Shown here: positions 1 to 7,864 of the stretch, piece by piece
Layout of the letters: every line of letters begins with the position of its first letter
Position numbering within the stretch: position 1 is the first letter of the stretch
Virus record (IMG/VR): IMGVR_UViG_3300037346_000461
Coordinates: 1 to 23,996 of that record
Length of the DNA stretch: 23,996 bases
Direction: 5' to 3' (one strand)
Source of the DNA: a virus
Position numbers and translations under genes: made by a program
The notes under the pieces: generated by a model
What the model was told of the DNA's origin: nothing
The model's input: only the letters and a program-made list of their open reading frames with translations
Database searches by the model: none

Positions 1-498
1 GACGCTATGGGCGGCGGAGCTTCAAACACATTTAACGTTGTTCAGTCTTTTAACGGAACGGGTACGTCTAGAGGATCTCTTACTAGGAATAATTTGAGTG
101 GCACTGGTGAAAGACCTGTAAGAGTTGGGTCTACAGGATATCTAGTCCCAGGAACTTCCGATGCTAGGCTTAAAGATAAAATAGCACCTCTAACTTTAGG
201 CGTAGAGTTTCTAGATAACATTAATCCAAAACAATTTATATATAAAGATGAACCCGAACTTGTAGAGTATGGACTAATAGCTCAGGAACTAAAAGAAACT
301 TTAAGGAGTCTAAACGTTGCTACAGACACAAACCTAGTTTATGAAGACTCTAACGAGCATAACCTCAGAAGACTGCCAGAAGGGGAGTCTGGACCGGTAC
401 TAGGAATTGAATATACAAAGTTTATTCCAATCTTAATTAACTCTATAAAAGAACTAAAAGCTAGAATAGAAACACTAGAAAGAGAGAGAAATTTATAA
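1..498 (+). CDS. Tail fibre/spike C-terminus with S74-type intramolecular chaperone (partial, 5' end outside window)
   Basis: The reading frame is open to the left edge (GAC GCT precede the first ATG at 7), so this is probably the 3' end of a longer fibre or spike gene. Numbered from the ATG at 7, residues 51-56 read SDARLK, the signature that opens the peptidase S74 / endosialidase chaperone domain. It is followed by a G-L-I-A-Q-E-L segment, an EYTKFIPILI segment and a terminal Leu/Glu/Lys coiled coil (about 142-163). In this family the domain helps fibre trimers fold and then cuts itself off between the Ser and Asp, here expected at S51/D52. The end overlaps the next gene in a TAATG junction, so the two are probably co-translated. 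The family call is strong. Which fibre it belongs to cannot be seen. Confidence 0.85.
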   Translation, partial: DAMGGGASNTFNVVQSFNGTGTSRGSLTRNNLSGTGERPVRVGSTGYLVPGTSDARLKDKIAPLTLGVEFLDNINPKQFIYKDEPELVEYGLIAQELKETLRSLNVATDTNLVYEDSNEHNLRRLPEGESGPVLGIEYTKFIPILINSIKELKARIETLERERNL

Positions 499-818
499 TG
501 ACAACTACTATTCTCTATACAATCTATAGAGATGTAAATAATATATTAGACTACCCTAAAATGTACAAAATCTATTTAAGTGGAGAAGAAGAACTTTTAA
601 GAACTTTAGTAGACTTTTCCGAAGCCCCTCGAGAAACGGTGGCCGCTTATGTATCAGAGTTTAGATCCTATGTTTCTGAGCTACTTTTATCCATCGGTGA
701 TATAGACACTTCTACTCCTGAAGTAGCTAGCAAGCTTCGAGCGTTAACCGGAGCCGCGTCCTATATAGAGGGCGCTATACCTCTTAGGTTGGACGAACAA
801 GAAAGTGAATCTGAGTAG
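498..818 (+). CDS. Small acidic phage protein of unknown function
   Basis: This 106-residue protein starts inside the stop codon of the fibre gene (TAATG). I do not recognise a family. It looks soluble and mostly helical, has no signal peptide or membrane segment, and has an acidic tail ending in DEQESESE. Its position directly after an S74 fibre suggests a role in fibre assembly or an unrelated small virion accessory protein, but that rests on context alone. The coding call is supported by tight packing between two genes on the same strand. Confidence 0.6.
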   Translation: MTTTILYTIYRDVNNILDYPKMYKIYLSGEEELLRTLVDFSEAPRETVAAYVSEFRSYVSELLLSIGDIDTSTPEVASKLRALTGAASYIEGAIPLRLDEQESESE

Positions 819-1293
819 TACTATGCTATCAGTGAGAGACAGGGATAGAACGCTGCAGTTTAATGGCGTCTTGCTCGCTAAATCTACATCAGAAGGTAAA
901 ACCTCTACCCGATGGATTGAGTTTGAACTGTACAGAACCGAAAGTGGCTCCTACATTCTTTCCAGGGTTGGTGTGTCTCTAGTTTTTCACGGAGCAGCTT
1001 GTTCTTTAGTTAGCAGATATGGTCTACAAGAGTCTCCAAGTACCGATTTGGCAGAGAATGCAACTCCTTGCTACGATTGCGACCCAGACGAAAGCTTGGC
1101 CCTGATATTTCCCGAAAAGCATCGTTACTGGGCACAAGTTTTTGAAAAGCCCGAAGCTGCTCTAGGCGCACTATATAAATTTGACGACTACGGCACAAAA
1201 TACCTGACTTCTGTTGCCCAACGCTTACTGGAGGCTGCAGCTAAACTTGACTCTGACATCGCAAACGTATACAATTATGAAATAATCCCTTAG
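805..1293 (+). CDS. Hypothetical phage protein
   Basis: This is a 162-residue protein of no family I recognise. The longest frame starts at GTG 805 and overlaps the preceding gene by 14 bases. An in-frame ATG at 823, just after that gene's stop, is an equally plausible start and would give 156 residues. Neither has a clear Shine-Dalgarno sequence. The first 70 residues look beta-rich (alternating hydrophobic residues, RWIEFELYR). A short C-Y-D-C pair follows, then a helical C-terminus. It is the last gene before DNA polymerase, 31 bases upstream, and may be transcribed with either the fibre or the replication genes. Confidence 0.6.
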   Translation: MNLSSTMLSVRDRDRTLQFNGVLLAKSTSEGKTSTRWIEFELYRTESGSYILSRVGVSLVFHGAACSLVSRYGLQESPSTDLAENATPCYDCDPDESLALIFPEKHRYWAQVFEKPEAALGALYKFDDYGTKYLTSVAQRLLEAAAKLDSDIANVYNYEIIP

Positions 1294-1324
1294 GGGCAAA
1301 CAACTACCGAACGAAACGACAAAA

Positions 1325-3151
1325 ATGACATCAGGACTCCAAGGGGTCAACTTAAACCTAGTTGATAGCGTTGAAGAGGCTCAAAAATTTTTGTCTTGGC
1401 TTGGAGAACGTCGACCACATAACGCTCTTGCAATCGACACCGAGACCGGTGAGCTCCCGGGGATGCCTAAATCTCACGCACTCTCACCTTGGCATGGCCG
1501 ATTAAGAATGGTTCAAGTTGGTGACGCTATGACCGGCTGGTCTATCCCCTGGGACGAGTGGAAGGGCGTTTTTTACGAGGGTATGGAACGAGTAGATGGC
1601 CCTCTTGTTTGTCACAACGTAGCTTTTGAGGCCCGTTGGTTTGACATACAGTCAGAGTGGAAGATGCCTTGGCACAGAGTTCACGACACGATGATTATGG
1701 CCCAGCTTTTAGACCCTCTCGGTTCTGGAGCTTTGAAGAAGCTCACTGAAAAATACATAGACCCTCAAGCCGCAAACCTCCAAAAAGTTTTAGATGATGG
1801 ACTTATGGATAACGGGTGGACTTGGGGATCGGTGCCAATGCAGTTTCAGCCTTACTGGTCCTACGGCGCTCTAGATCCTGTTTTGACAATGCGTCTTTGG
1901 GAAAAATTTTGGCCTAAGTTTAGTCACGGTGGAGCATACTACCTACCCTACGAACTAGAAATGAATACACGTCGAATAGTAACTCGAATGGAGTTAAACG
2001 GGGCTAGGGTGGATTTAGACTACTCCAAGAAAAAATATGATGAACTTTTAAGTTACACGGATCAAGTCAAGTCTTGGGCTAAATCAACCTATAGTGGGCT
2101 ATCAATCGGCAGTAACCAACAATTAGTCAAGCAGTTTGAATCAATGGGTGCCGAGATTACAGAGCGCACGGAAACTAATCAAAAATCAGCTTCAGCAGAT
2201 CAATTAAAGTTTTTGGTAATTAACGGAACTCCAGAAGTAAAGCAGCTTGCCGAGACTGCTCTTAAATATAGAAAAGCTGGAAAACTTGCTAGCACCTACT
2301 TCTTAAACTTCTTAAACGACAATGTAGATGGCTTTGTTCACCCGTCAGTAAAAACTATGGGCGCTAGAACAGGGCGTATGTCTATTCAAAATCCTGCCCT
2401 CCAAACACTCCCCAAGGGGGATGACACCGTAAGAAAAGCATTTTTACCTAAAGACGATAACCACGTAATTGTAACCTCAGACCTCGATCAGGTAGAGTTT
2501 AGAATGTTTGCGTCTTTGTCAGACGATCTAAACCTAATTCAATTATTTAATTTAGCGGATGCAACTGGCTCTGACCCATTTACGGAAATTGGTAGAGAAA
2601 TTTATCAGGATCCGGATATGCAAAAATCAGACAAACGTCGCGCTCTAATTAAAGGCGTTGTGTATGGACGTCTATATGGTGCCGGTGTTGCAAAACAGGC
2701 TCTTACCGCTGGTGTACCCGAAGAGCAGATGCGATCTGTATCTAATGCTTTTGATAAGAGATTCCCCGGAATGCAGAAGTTCCAACGTAATGTAGAAGAT
2801 CGTGGTATGCGTAGACTTCAAGAAGAGGGACAGGGATATATAACAACTTGGACTGGCAGAAGAATCCCTTGTGATGACGATCGTGTGTATACTCTAGTCA
2901 ACTACTTAGTTCAGGGTGGAGCGGCTGAAGTTTTTAAATCTAACCTAATTAAATTAGATCAGGCAGATTTAACTGAGTATTTAATTGTCCCCGTGCATGA
3001 TGAAATTGTTTTAAATGCTCCGAGAGAAGATGCAGAGGAGATAAAAAGAATTGTAAGATCTTGTATGACAACTTCCGGGGAGCCGTGGTCGGTGCCGCTC
3101 ACCGCTGATGTCGATGGCCCCCTAGAAAATTGGGGCTCAAAATATGCGTAA
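1325..3151 (+). CDS. Family A DNA polymerase with 3'-5' exonuclease domain
   Basis: This 608-residue PolA-type replicative polymerase has a proofreading domain and no 5' nuclease domain. Exonuclease motif I is D38-T-E40. Motif II is HNVAFEARWF, with Glu where E. coli Pol I has Asp424. Motif III lies in YGALDP. Polymerase motif A is DLDQVEFR with D386 and E391. Motif B is KGVVYGRLYG with K443 and Y447. Motif C is VHDE with H558 and D559. By family knowledge D386 and D559 bind the two catalytic metals. Y447 occupies the position of E. coli Phe762, as Tyr526 does in T7 polymerase, a feature linked to poor discrimination against dideoxynucleotides. No clear Shine-Dalgarno precedes the ATG. It heads the replication block, and its stop overlaps the start of the 34-codon gene. 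Confidence 0.95.
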   Translation: MTSGLQGVNLNLVDSVEEAQKFLSWLGERRPHNALAIDTETGELPGMPKSHALSPWHGRLRMVQVGDAMTGWSIPWDEWKGVFYEGMERVDGPLVCHNVAFEARWFDIQSEWKMPWHRVHDTMIMAQLLDPLGSGALKKLTEKYIDPQAANLQKVLDDGLMDNGWTWGSVPMQFQPYWSYGALDPVLTMRLWEKFWPKFSHGGAYYLPYELEMNTRRIVTRMELNGARVDLDYSKKKYDELLSYTDQVKSWAKSTYSGLSIGSNQQLVKQFESMGAEITERTETNQKSASADQLKFLVINGTPEVKQLAETALKYRKAGKLASTYFLNFLNDNVDGFVHPSVKTMGARTGRMSIQNPALQTLPKGDDTVRKAFLPKDDNHVIVTSDLDQVEFRMFASLSDDLNLIQLFNLADATGSDPFTEIGREIYQDPDMQKSDKRRALIKGVVYGRLYGAGVAKQALTAGVPEEQMRSVSNAFDKRFPGMQKFQRNVEDRGMRRLQEEGQGYITTWTGRRIPCDDDRVYTLVNYLVQGGAAEVFKSNLIKLDQADLTEYLIVPVHDEIVLNAPREDAEEIKRIVRSCMTTSGEPWSVPLTADVDGPLENWGSKYA

Positions 3152-3248
3152 AAAACGTAATATTGGCTATCCTTGCAGAAAGCATAAGATCAGGTTTTTG
3201 GGTAGTTATTGCCCCAAATGCTACCTAGAAAGGCAAGCAAAACGATGA
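3144..3248 (+). CDS. 34-residue Cys/His microprotein, possible zinc knuckle
   Basis: This is a short frame that fits exactly between polymerase and resolvase. Its ATG (3144) overlaps the polymerase stop, and its TGA (3246-3248) overlaps the ATG of the resolvase (3245-3247). The product is very basic and has one Cys-x-His pair (C12, H14) and a C-P-K-C pair (C23, C26), giving four potential zinc ligands in a 15-residue span. Precise coupling on both sides and the metal-ligand spacing argue for a real gene. I do not recognise a family. A nucleic-acid-binding zinc knuckle or an accessory of the polymerase or resolvase is an inference. The alternative is that it is only a translational coupler. 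Confidence 0.55.
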   Translation: MRKKRNIGYPCRKHKIRFLGSYCPKCYLERQAKR

Positions 3249-3712
3249 AGAAGTACGTACTATCTGTAGACCCTGGAAAAGCCACTGGAATGGCCCTATT
3301 TAGCCTCCAGACGGGCCAGGAGCCCGTTTTAGAGTGGTCTGGGGAGTTCCAACAGGATGAATATGCAGAGCCTATACGAGCCGTTTTAAGCAACCCCGAG
3401 ATATCTGAAAATCTAGATGTCGTCTGCGAAAGATTTACAATTAACGCTCAGACCTTGCGCAATTCTCAATCGCCCTATAGTCTAGAGCAGATAGGAATTC
3501 TTAAGCAGTGCTTATTGGACTCTGGAAGGAAGGCGGAAGATTTGATATTTCAAGCGCCAGCGGATGCAAAGGCACTTTTTCCAAATAAAGCACTAAAGTT
3601 TTTGGAGTACTGGCACCGAGGTGGAGAGGGTCACGCGCTAGATGCGATCCGACACGCCCTACTAAGACTTGTAAAAACTGGCTGGAAACCAGTAAAGTTA
3701 CTTGAAAGATAG
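3245..3712 (+). CDS. RuvC-like Holliday junction resolvase
   Basis: The 155-residue protein begins MKKYVLSVDPGKATG. The RNase H-fold signature D-P-G-x-x-T-G has D9 as first acidic residue, E62 lies in VVCERF, and the C-terminal GHALDAIRHAL supplies D133 and H137. This is the pattern of RuvC-family endonucleases, which cut four-way junctions with two metal ions, and the length fits the family. An upstream in-frame ATG at 3209 would add 12 residues, but 3245 is preferred. It follows an AAAGG sequence at a reasonable distance and overlaps the stop of the microprotein. In a phage replicating through recombination the enzyme would resolve branched DNA before packaging. A role in packaging-related debranching is also possible. 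Confidence 0.85.
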   Translation: MKKYVLSVDPGKATGMALFSLQTGQEPVLEWSGEFQQDEYAEPIRAVLSNPEISENLDVVCERFTINAQTLRNSQSPYSLEQIGILKQCLLDSGRKAEDLIFQAPADAKALFPNKALKFLEYWHRGGEGHALDAIRHALLRLVKTGWKPVKLLER

Positions 3713-3713
3713 G

Positions 3714-3756
3714 TATTATCAAAAAATAAACACATAAAACTTTTTTTCTGATAATA
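3714..3756. promoter_or_regulatory. Inverted repeat overlapping a putative extended -10 promoter
   Basis: The arms TATTATCA (3714-3721) and TGATAATA (3749-3756) are perfect reverse complements. After one mismatch the pairing continues through an A-run (3723-3726) and a T-run (3744-3747), leaving a 17-base loop. No T-run follows the structure, so it is a poor terminator candidate. The right arm contains TGATAATAT (3749-3757), a TGn-TAATAT extended -10 element located about 30 bases before the helicase start. An operator sitting on a promoter is the simplest reading, but the -35 region is weak. Confidence 0.45.
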
Positions 3757-3778
3757 TACAAATACAAAATGACGAGAT

Positions 3779-3783
3779 GGAGG
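3779..3783 (+). promoter_or_regulatory. Shine-Dalgarno GGAGG fixing the GTG start of the helicase
   Basis: GGAGG lies four bases upstream of GTG 3788. It is one of the strongest ribosome-binding sites in the window and supports the non-ATG start. Confidence 0.7.
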
Positions 3784-3787
3784 CCAA

Positions 3788-5602
3788 GTGCCTGTTTATG
3801 TTGAGCTTGATGAGTCAGCAACTAGCATTCAAATAAATGCTGAGTGGAGACTTAAAGAAGTTTGTAGAGCCCTACCTGGCTCTGCTTGGAGTGCAAAAGA
3901 TCAAGTCTGGCGCATACCGGTGTCATGGACTGGTTGTTTAGCACTGAGGTCTACATTTAAGACCGAGCTAGAGGTAGGTCCTCGACTTACACAGTGGGCA
4001 AAAAATGAAAGAAATTCTAGAATAGACCCCAGCAACTCTCTTAGAGATATAGAAGAGCAAGACTCTGGTGATGTAGATCTTTTTCCACATCAGAGGGCTG
4101 GAGTAGATTTCCTGGTTAAATCTCGACGTGCTTTGCTGGCCGACGAGCCTGGACTCGGTAAGACTGCTCAGGCTATCCGAGCTCTAAAAAAGATGTTTGA
4201 TGCAGGCGATAAAGTTTTTCCTGCCTTAGTTGTATGCCCTAACACACTCAAAAGCAACTGGGAGCGGGAGTTTGATAAGTGGTGGCCGGGAGTTAATGTT
4301 TCCGTGGTTAAGGGAAGTGCTGCTCAGCGGAAAAAAGCTTTTGAGGAGGAGGCGGACGTCTACGTAATTAATTGGGAATCTTTGAGAACTCACTCTAAGT
4401 TGCTGTCTTATGGTTCTATAGCCCTAGCTAGATGCGAAGAGTGTGGTGGCCACGATTCTAGAGTCACTGCAACACGCTGTGAAGTACATATGAGAGATCT
4501 TAATTTAATAGATTTTAAAGCAGTGATTGCTGATGAGATTCACCGCTCTAAAGACCCTAAGTCTAAGCAGACTCGCGCGCTTTGGGCTGCAACTGGCAAT
4601 GCTGATATTAGATACGCGCTTACCGGAACTCCGATTGCAAACAATGTTGTCGACTTGTGGCCCATCCTTCACTGGTTAGACCCTAAAGAGTGGCCATCAA
4701 AGACTAAGTGGATTGACCGCTATGTGAATACGATGATGAACGCATTTGGCGGGATGATGGTTCTTGGGCTAAAGCCATCAATGACCGATGAGTTTTATGC
4801 TGGAATCAATCCTAGAATGCGTAGAATGCTGAAAGCTAGAGTTTTGCCTTGGCTACCTAAAGTTATGGTTGAGCGTCGCGACGTTGAGATGGGGGCAAAG
4901 CAGCTTAAGGCTTATAAGCAGATGCTTGAAAACATGATTGCGATGTTAAACGCTGACGAAGACTCTGGCCTTACTGGCGATGCCGTGGTTGCACCAAACC
5001 CGCTTACTCAAACTCTAAGGCTTTTGCAGTTTGCTAGCGCCTACGCTCAGATTGAAGTAACAGATGCAGGTAAAGAAAAAGTACTTTTGTCAGACCCATC
5101 CTGTAAAGTTGACGCTCTTATGGACGACTTGAAAAACGGCGACTTTGGTGATGACTCTGTAGCTGTGTGTGCGGTGTCTAGACAACTTATTGAGCTACTA
5201 AGTGCCAGACTACAAAAAGAAGGAATCGCTCACGGGCTAATAACTGGGGCTCAGGGGGGAGACGAACGTCAGAAAGCAATTGACGACTTTCAGGCTGGTA
5301 AAACTAAGTGGATTCTTTTTACTGCTCAGGCTGGTGGTGTTGGGGTCACCTTGACAGCGGCAAGAAGACTTGTTATGCTTCAGAGACCATGGTCACTTGT
5401 TGACTACCGGCAGGCTCTTGATAGAGTCCACCGGATTGGATCAGAGATTCACGATTCAATTATCATTACCGATTATGTTACAGAAGGAACCATAGAAGAA
5501 AGAGTTATAGAAGCTTTGGATGTAAAGTCTGACAACTTCGATGAGCTAGTCAAAGACAGAGCAAAGCTACTCGATATGTTAAAGAACGGAGTACCTAAAT
5601 AA
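3788..5602 (+). CDS. SNF2-type (superfamily 2) DNA helicase/translocase
   Basis: This 604-residue SF2 ATPase begins at GTG. An N-terminal module of about 90 residues precedes the motor. Walker A is ADEPGLGKT with K125, and the Walker B box is DEIH (249-252). ALTGTPIANN is the motif III region. The C-terminal RecA-like lobe carries FTAQAGGVGVTL and, as motif VI, QALDRVHRIG (542-551). These are hallmarks of the SNF2 branch, as in phage helicases and SMARCAL1-like fork remodellers. Between motifs Ia and II is an insertion with C216, C219, C231 and H234, spaced like a zinc finger. The gene overlaps the nuclease gene in a TAATG junction, so the two probably act together on replication or recombination intermediates. 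Fork reversal or strand annealing is a plausible activity but not shown. Confidence 0.92.
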   Translation: MPVYVELDESATSIQINAEWRLKEVCRALPGSAWSAKDQVWRIPVSWTGCLALRSTFKTELEVGPRLTQWAKNERNSRIDPSNSLRDIEEQDSGDVDLFPHQRAGVDFLVKSRRALLADEPGLGKTAQAIRALKKMFDAGDKVFPALVVCPNTLKSNWEREFDKWWPGVNVSVVKGSAAQRKKAFEEEADVYVINWESLRTHSKLLSYGSIALARCEECGGHDSRVTATRCEVHMRDLNLIDFKAVIADEIHRSKDPKSKQTRALWAATGNADIRYALTGTPIANNVVDLWPILHWLDPKEWPSKTKWIDRYVNTMMNAFGGMMVLGLKPSMTDEFYAGINPRMRRMLKARVLPWLPKVMVERRDVEMGAKQLKAYKQMLENMIAMLNADEDSGLTGDAVVAPNPLTQTLRLLQFASAYAQIEVTDAGKEKVLLSDPSCKVDALMDDLKNGDFGDDSVAVCAVSRQLIELLSARLQKEGIAHGLITGAQGGDERQKAIDDFQAGKTKWILFTAQAGGVGVTLTAARRLVMLQRPWSLVDYRQALDRVHRIGSEIHDSIIITDYVTEGTIEERVIEALDVKSDNFDELVKDRAKLLDMLKNGVPK

Positions 5603-6540
5603 TGACAGAAACAACAGCACCAATTAAAATTTCTAACTCGGAGATTCAAACATTTAAAGATTGCCGCAGGCGTTGGTGGTTAACCTACTACCGTCGTCTA
5701 AAGCCTAAGATGCAGGACTTTACGGGAGCTTTAGCACTTGGCTCTCGTATTCACGAAGCACTAGACCGATACTACTCGACTGGTCAACCACTACTAGACG
5801 CTCACTCAGACCTAGTAAAAAAGGACCTTAAAAAGCTAACTGATGCCTACCGCGATACAAGTAGCTTAGAGACAGAAGCCGAGCTCGGCCGCGTGATGCT
5901 CGAAGGCTACTTAGAGTGGGTGGAAATGGAAGGCATTGACGCTGAACTTGAAATGATATCTACAGAAGAAATCCTTGAGCGTCCAATGATGGATGGCAAA
6001 GTTATTCTTCAAGGAAAAATTGATATGCGCGTCCGTCGTAAGATTGACGGTGCTCGTATGATTCGTGACTTTAAAACAGTTGGAGGATCGTTCTCTGACT
6101 TTGGTGCCATGGCTCACATGAATGAGCAGGTCAAAACTTACATGCTTTTGGATGAAGTTCAGAGTGAAGAGGATGGTAACAGGACTGATGGTGCCATCTT
6201 TACAATGCTTCGTAAGGTTAAACGCGGTGCTTATGCTAAGCCACCGTTTTATGACCAAATTGAAGTTCGTCACAATAGGTTTACACTTCGCGCTTTTCTA
6301 GAACAGCTGGAAGGCACTCTTGAAGACATGCTTCGCGTCCGTGACGCGTTGGATGCTGGAGGGAGTCACTATAAAAATGCATACCCTACTCCAACTAAGG
6401 ACTGCAAGTGGAAGTGTCAATTCTTCGCTACGTGCCCGCTCTTTGATGACGGCTCTGCCGCAGAGGCAGCACTTAGCGATGCGTTCGCGGTCGCCGACCC
6501 GTACGGTTATTATCAAACAAGTGAAACAGAAAGGAAGTGA
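5602..6540 (+). CDS. Cas4/RecB-like PD-(D/E)XK nuclease with probable Fe-S cluster
   Basis: The 312-residue protein has the RecB/Cas4 nuclease order: H51 in GSRIHEALDRYY, D141 in KIDMRV, D156-F-K158, and Q176-x-x-x-Y180. Four cysteines, C21 near the N-terminus and C268, C272, C278 near the C-terminus, match the split arrangement that holds a [4Fe-4S] cluster in AddB and Cas4 proteins. Such enzymes trim or resect DNA ends. In phages they commonly sit beside a Sak4 ATPase and SSB, as here, and serve recombination-dependent replication. CRISPR adaptation is not implied, since no cas1 or cas2 is present. The TAATG overlap with the helicase gene suggests a helicase-nuclease pair. Confidence 0.9.
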   Translation: MTETTAPIKISNSEIQTFKDCRRRWWLTYYRRLKPKMQDFTGALALGSRIHEALDRYYSTGQPLLDAHSDLVKKDLKKLTDAYRDTSSLETEAELGRVMLEGYLEWVEMEGIDAELEMISTEEILERPMMDGKVILQGKIDMRVRRKIDGARMIRDFKTVGGSFSDFGAMAHMNEQVKTYMLLDEVQSEEDGNRTDGAIFTMLRKVKRGAYAKPPFYDQIEVRHNRFTLRAFLEQLEGTLEDMLRVRDALDAGGSHYKNAYPTPTKDCKWKCQFFATCPLFDDGSAAEAALSDAFAVADPYGYYQTSETERK

Positions 6541-6543
6541 GTA

Positions 6544-7311
6544 ATGGCTAACGCAGTCGATCGCAGTTTAACAATTATGGTTTATGGCGAATCAAAAGTT
6601 GGCAAGTCCAGCTTTGCTGTAACAGCTCCATACCCACGCCTAATGCTTGACGTTGAGGGAGGCCACCGCTTTCTACCAATCAACATTAAGTATTGGGATC
6701 CTATGACTGAAGAGCCACCACAGGCGGATGGAACATGGGACACCGTTGTGGTCCAGGTTCGTGAATACGATGTAGTTATTAAAGCCTTCCAGTGGCTTCA
6801 GTCAGGTAAACATCAATTCAAGTCTTTGATCATCGACTCTATCTCTGAGTTGCAGGTCAAGTGCATGGACAACATTGCAGGTACCGAACAAATGAAAATG
6901 CAACAGTGGGGCGAGCTACTTCGCCACATGGGTGCACTACTTCGTGACCTTCGTGACCTAACAATGCACCCTACTCAGGCTCTTGAGGCTGTAGTACTGA
7001 CTGCCATGGCTCGTAAGGGTCAGGATGGCGTATACCGTCCTTACCTACAGGGTCAGCTAGCAATTCAGGCTCCATATTTTTATGACATCCTAGGAGCAAT
7101 CACGGTAGAAACTATGCCGAACCCAGACCCACTTCAGCCACCATATCAGGTGCGTCGCATGTATGTTGAGCGAACACCAGAGTATGAAGCTGGAGAGCGC
7201 GTCCAGGGGCGTCTAGGAAAAATAGTAGAGCAGGGCGACCTCGGCGTAGAACGCATGCTAGACACGGTCTTCGGAGCGAAGACTGAAACAACAAGTAAGA
7301 AAACTAGTTAA
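6544..7311 (+). CDS. Sak4-like RecA-type ATPase (single-strand annealing/recombination)
   Basis: This 255-residue P-loop protein has Walker A GESKVGKSS with K21 and Walker B LIIDSI with D98. The short RecA core lacks the RecA C-terminal domain. The size and the neighbours (Cas4-like nuclease upstream, DUF669-like SSB eight bases downstream) match Sak4-family phage recombinases, which work with their cognate SSB. A purine-rich AAGGAAGTGAGT precedes the ATG and gives a good ribosome-binding site. The C-terminal tail is Lys/Thr/Ser rich and probably disordered. Sak4 and generic phage AAA ATPase annotations are hard to separate without a profile search, but RecA-fold NTPase is secure. Confidence 0.85.
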   Translation: MANAVDRSLTIMVYGESKVGKSSFAVTAPYPRLMLDVEGGHRFLPINIKYWDPMTEEPPQADGTWDTVVVQVREYDVVIKAFQWLQSGKHQFKSLIIDSISELQVKCMDNIAGTEQMKMQQWGELLRHMGALLRDLRDLTMHPTQALEAVVLTAMARKGQDGVYRPYLQGQLAIQAPYFYDILGAITVETMPNPDPLQPPYQVRRMYVERTPEYEAGERVQGRLGKIVEQGDLGVERMLDTVFGAKTETTSKKTS

Positions 7312-7319
7312 GGAAGTAT

Positions 7320-7859
7320 ATGAGTACAATTCAATGGTCAGAAATGATCGCGCAGGCTGGAGATTCTGCAGCTAACACTAACTACGAACCACTACCAGAT
7401 GGTGGCTACGAGCTAAAGGTCGTACAGGCCGAAGCAACTATGACCAAGACTGGAAAGGTTATGTTTAAAATTACAAACGAAGTTCAGGGTGGTCCATATG
7501 CTAAGCGTAAGGTCTGGGATCAACTTGTTGTAACCACAGATAACCCGAAGGCAATGAACATGTTCTTTATGAAGGCTAGTTCAATGGGACTTGGAAGAAC
7601 CTTCTGGGAGTCTAACCCAACTAACCCTCAGATCGAGGAGGCGCTGAATGGTAGAACTTTCCGTGCAACTTTGGGAAAGCGTACCTACAATGGGACAGAA
7701 AGTAACGAAATCAAGCGTTACTACCCTGCACCAGTAGACGCAGTGGCCACGCCATTTGCAGCTACGTCCGCGTCGGTTCCACCACCACCACCGGCTCCAG
7801 CACCCGCTCCAGCCTCGCCATCACCATCAACACCATTAACTGCTGAAGAGCCGTTTTAA
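7320..7859 (+). CDS. DUF669-like single-stranded DNA-binding protein
   Basis: This 179-residue protein has an OB-fold-like N-terminal 135 residues (LPDGGYELKVVQAEATMTKT, GRTFRATLGKR). A low-complexity Pro/Ala linker (about 145-168) follows, then a terminus TAEEPF. The architecture of core, flexible linker and acidic tip ending in Phe is that of bacterial and phage SSBs, whose tip docks partner enzymes. DUF669 proteins occupy this position next to Sak4 ATPases in many phages. An AAGGAAGTAT ribosome-binding site precedes the ATG. It is the last gene before the terminator at 7865, closing the replication operon. Confidence 0.85.
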   Translation: MSTIQWSEMIAQAGDSAANTNYEPLPDGGYELKVVQAEATMTKTGKVMFKITNEVQGGPYAKRKVWDQLVVTTDNPKAMNMFFMKASSMGLGRTFWESNPTNPQIEEALNGRTFRATLGKRTYNGTESNEIKRYYPAPVDAVATPFAATSASVPPPPPAPAPAPASPSPSTPLTAEEPF

Positions 7860-7864
7860 CTATA

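Noticed and set aside
3209-3244. Upstream ATG (3209) as resolvase start
   Set aside because: The added 12 residues are unlike the family, and the ATG at 3245 overlaps the microgene stop and is followed at once by the first catalytic strand.
3501-3821. Open frame of 106 codons on the minus strand spanning the resolvase end
   Set aside because: It is antisense to the RuvC-like gene and crosses the promoter region; no ribosome-binding site or motif supports it.
5911-6273. Open frame of 120 codons on the minus strand
   Set aside because: It lies wholly inside the well-supported Cas4-like nuclease gene; its product has no recognisable motif and a composition typical of antisense translation.
5602-6540. 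Cas4 as part of a CRISPR adaptation module
   Set aside because: No cas1, cas2 or array is present; the neighbours are phage recombination genes, so a replication or end-processing role is favoured.
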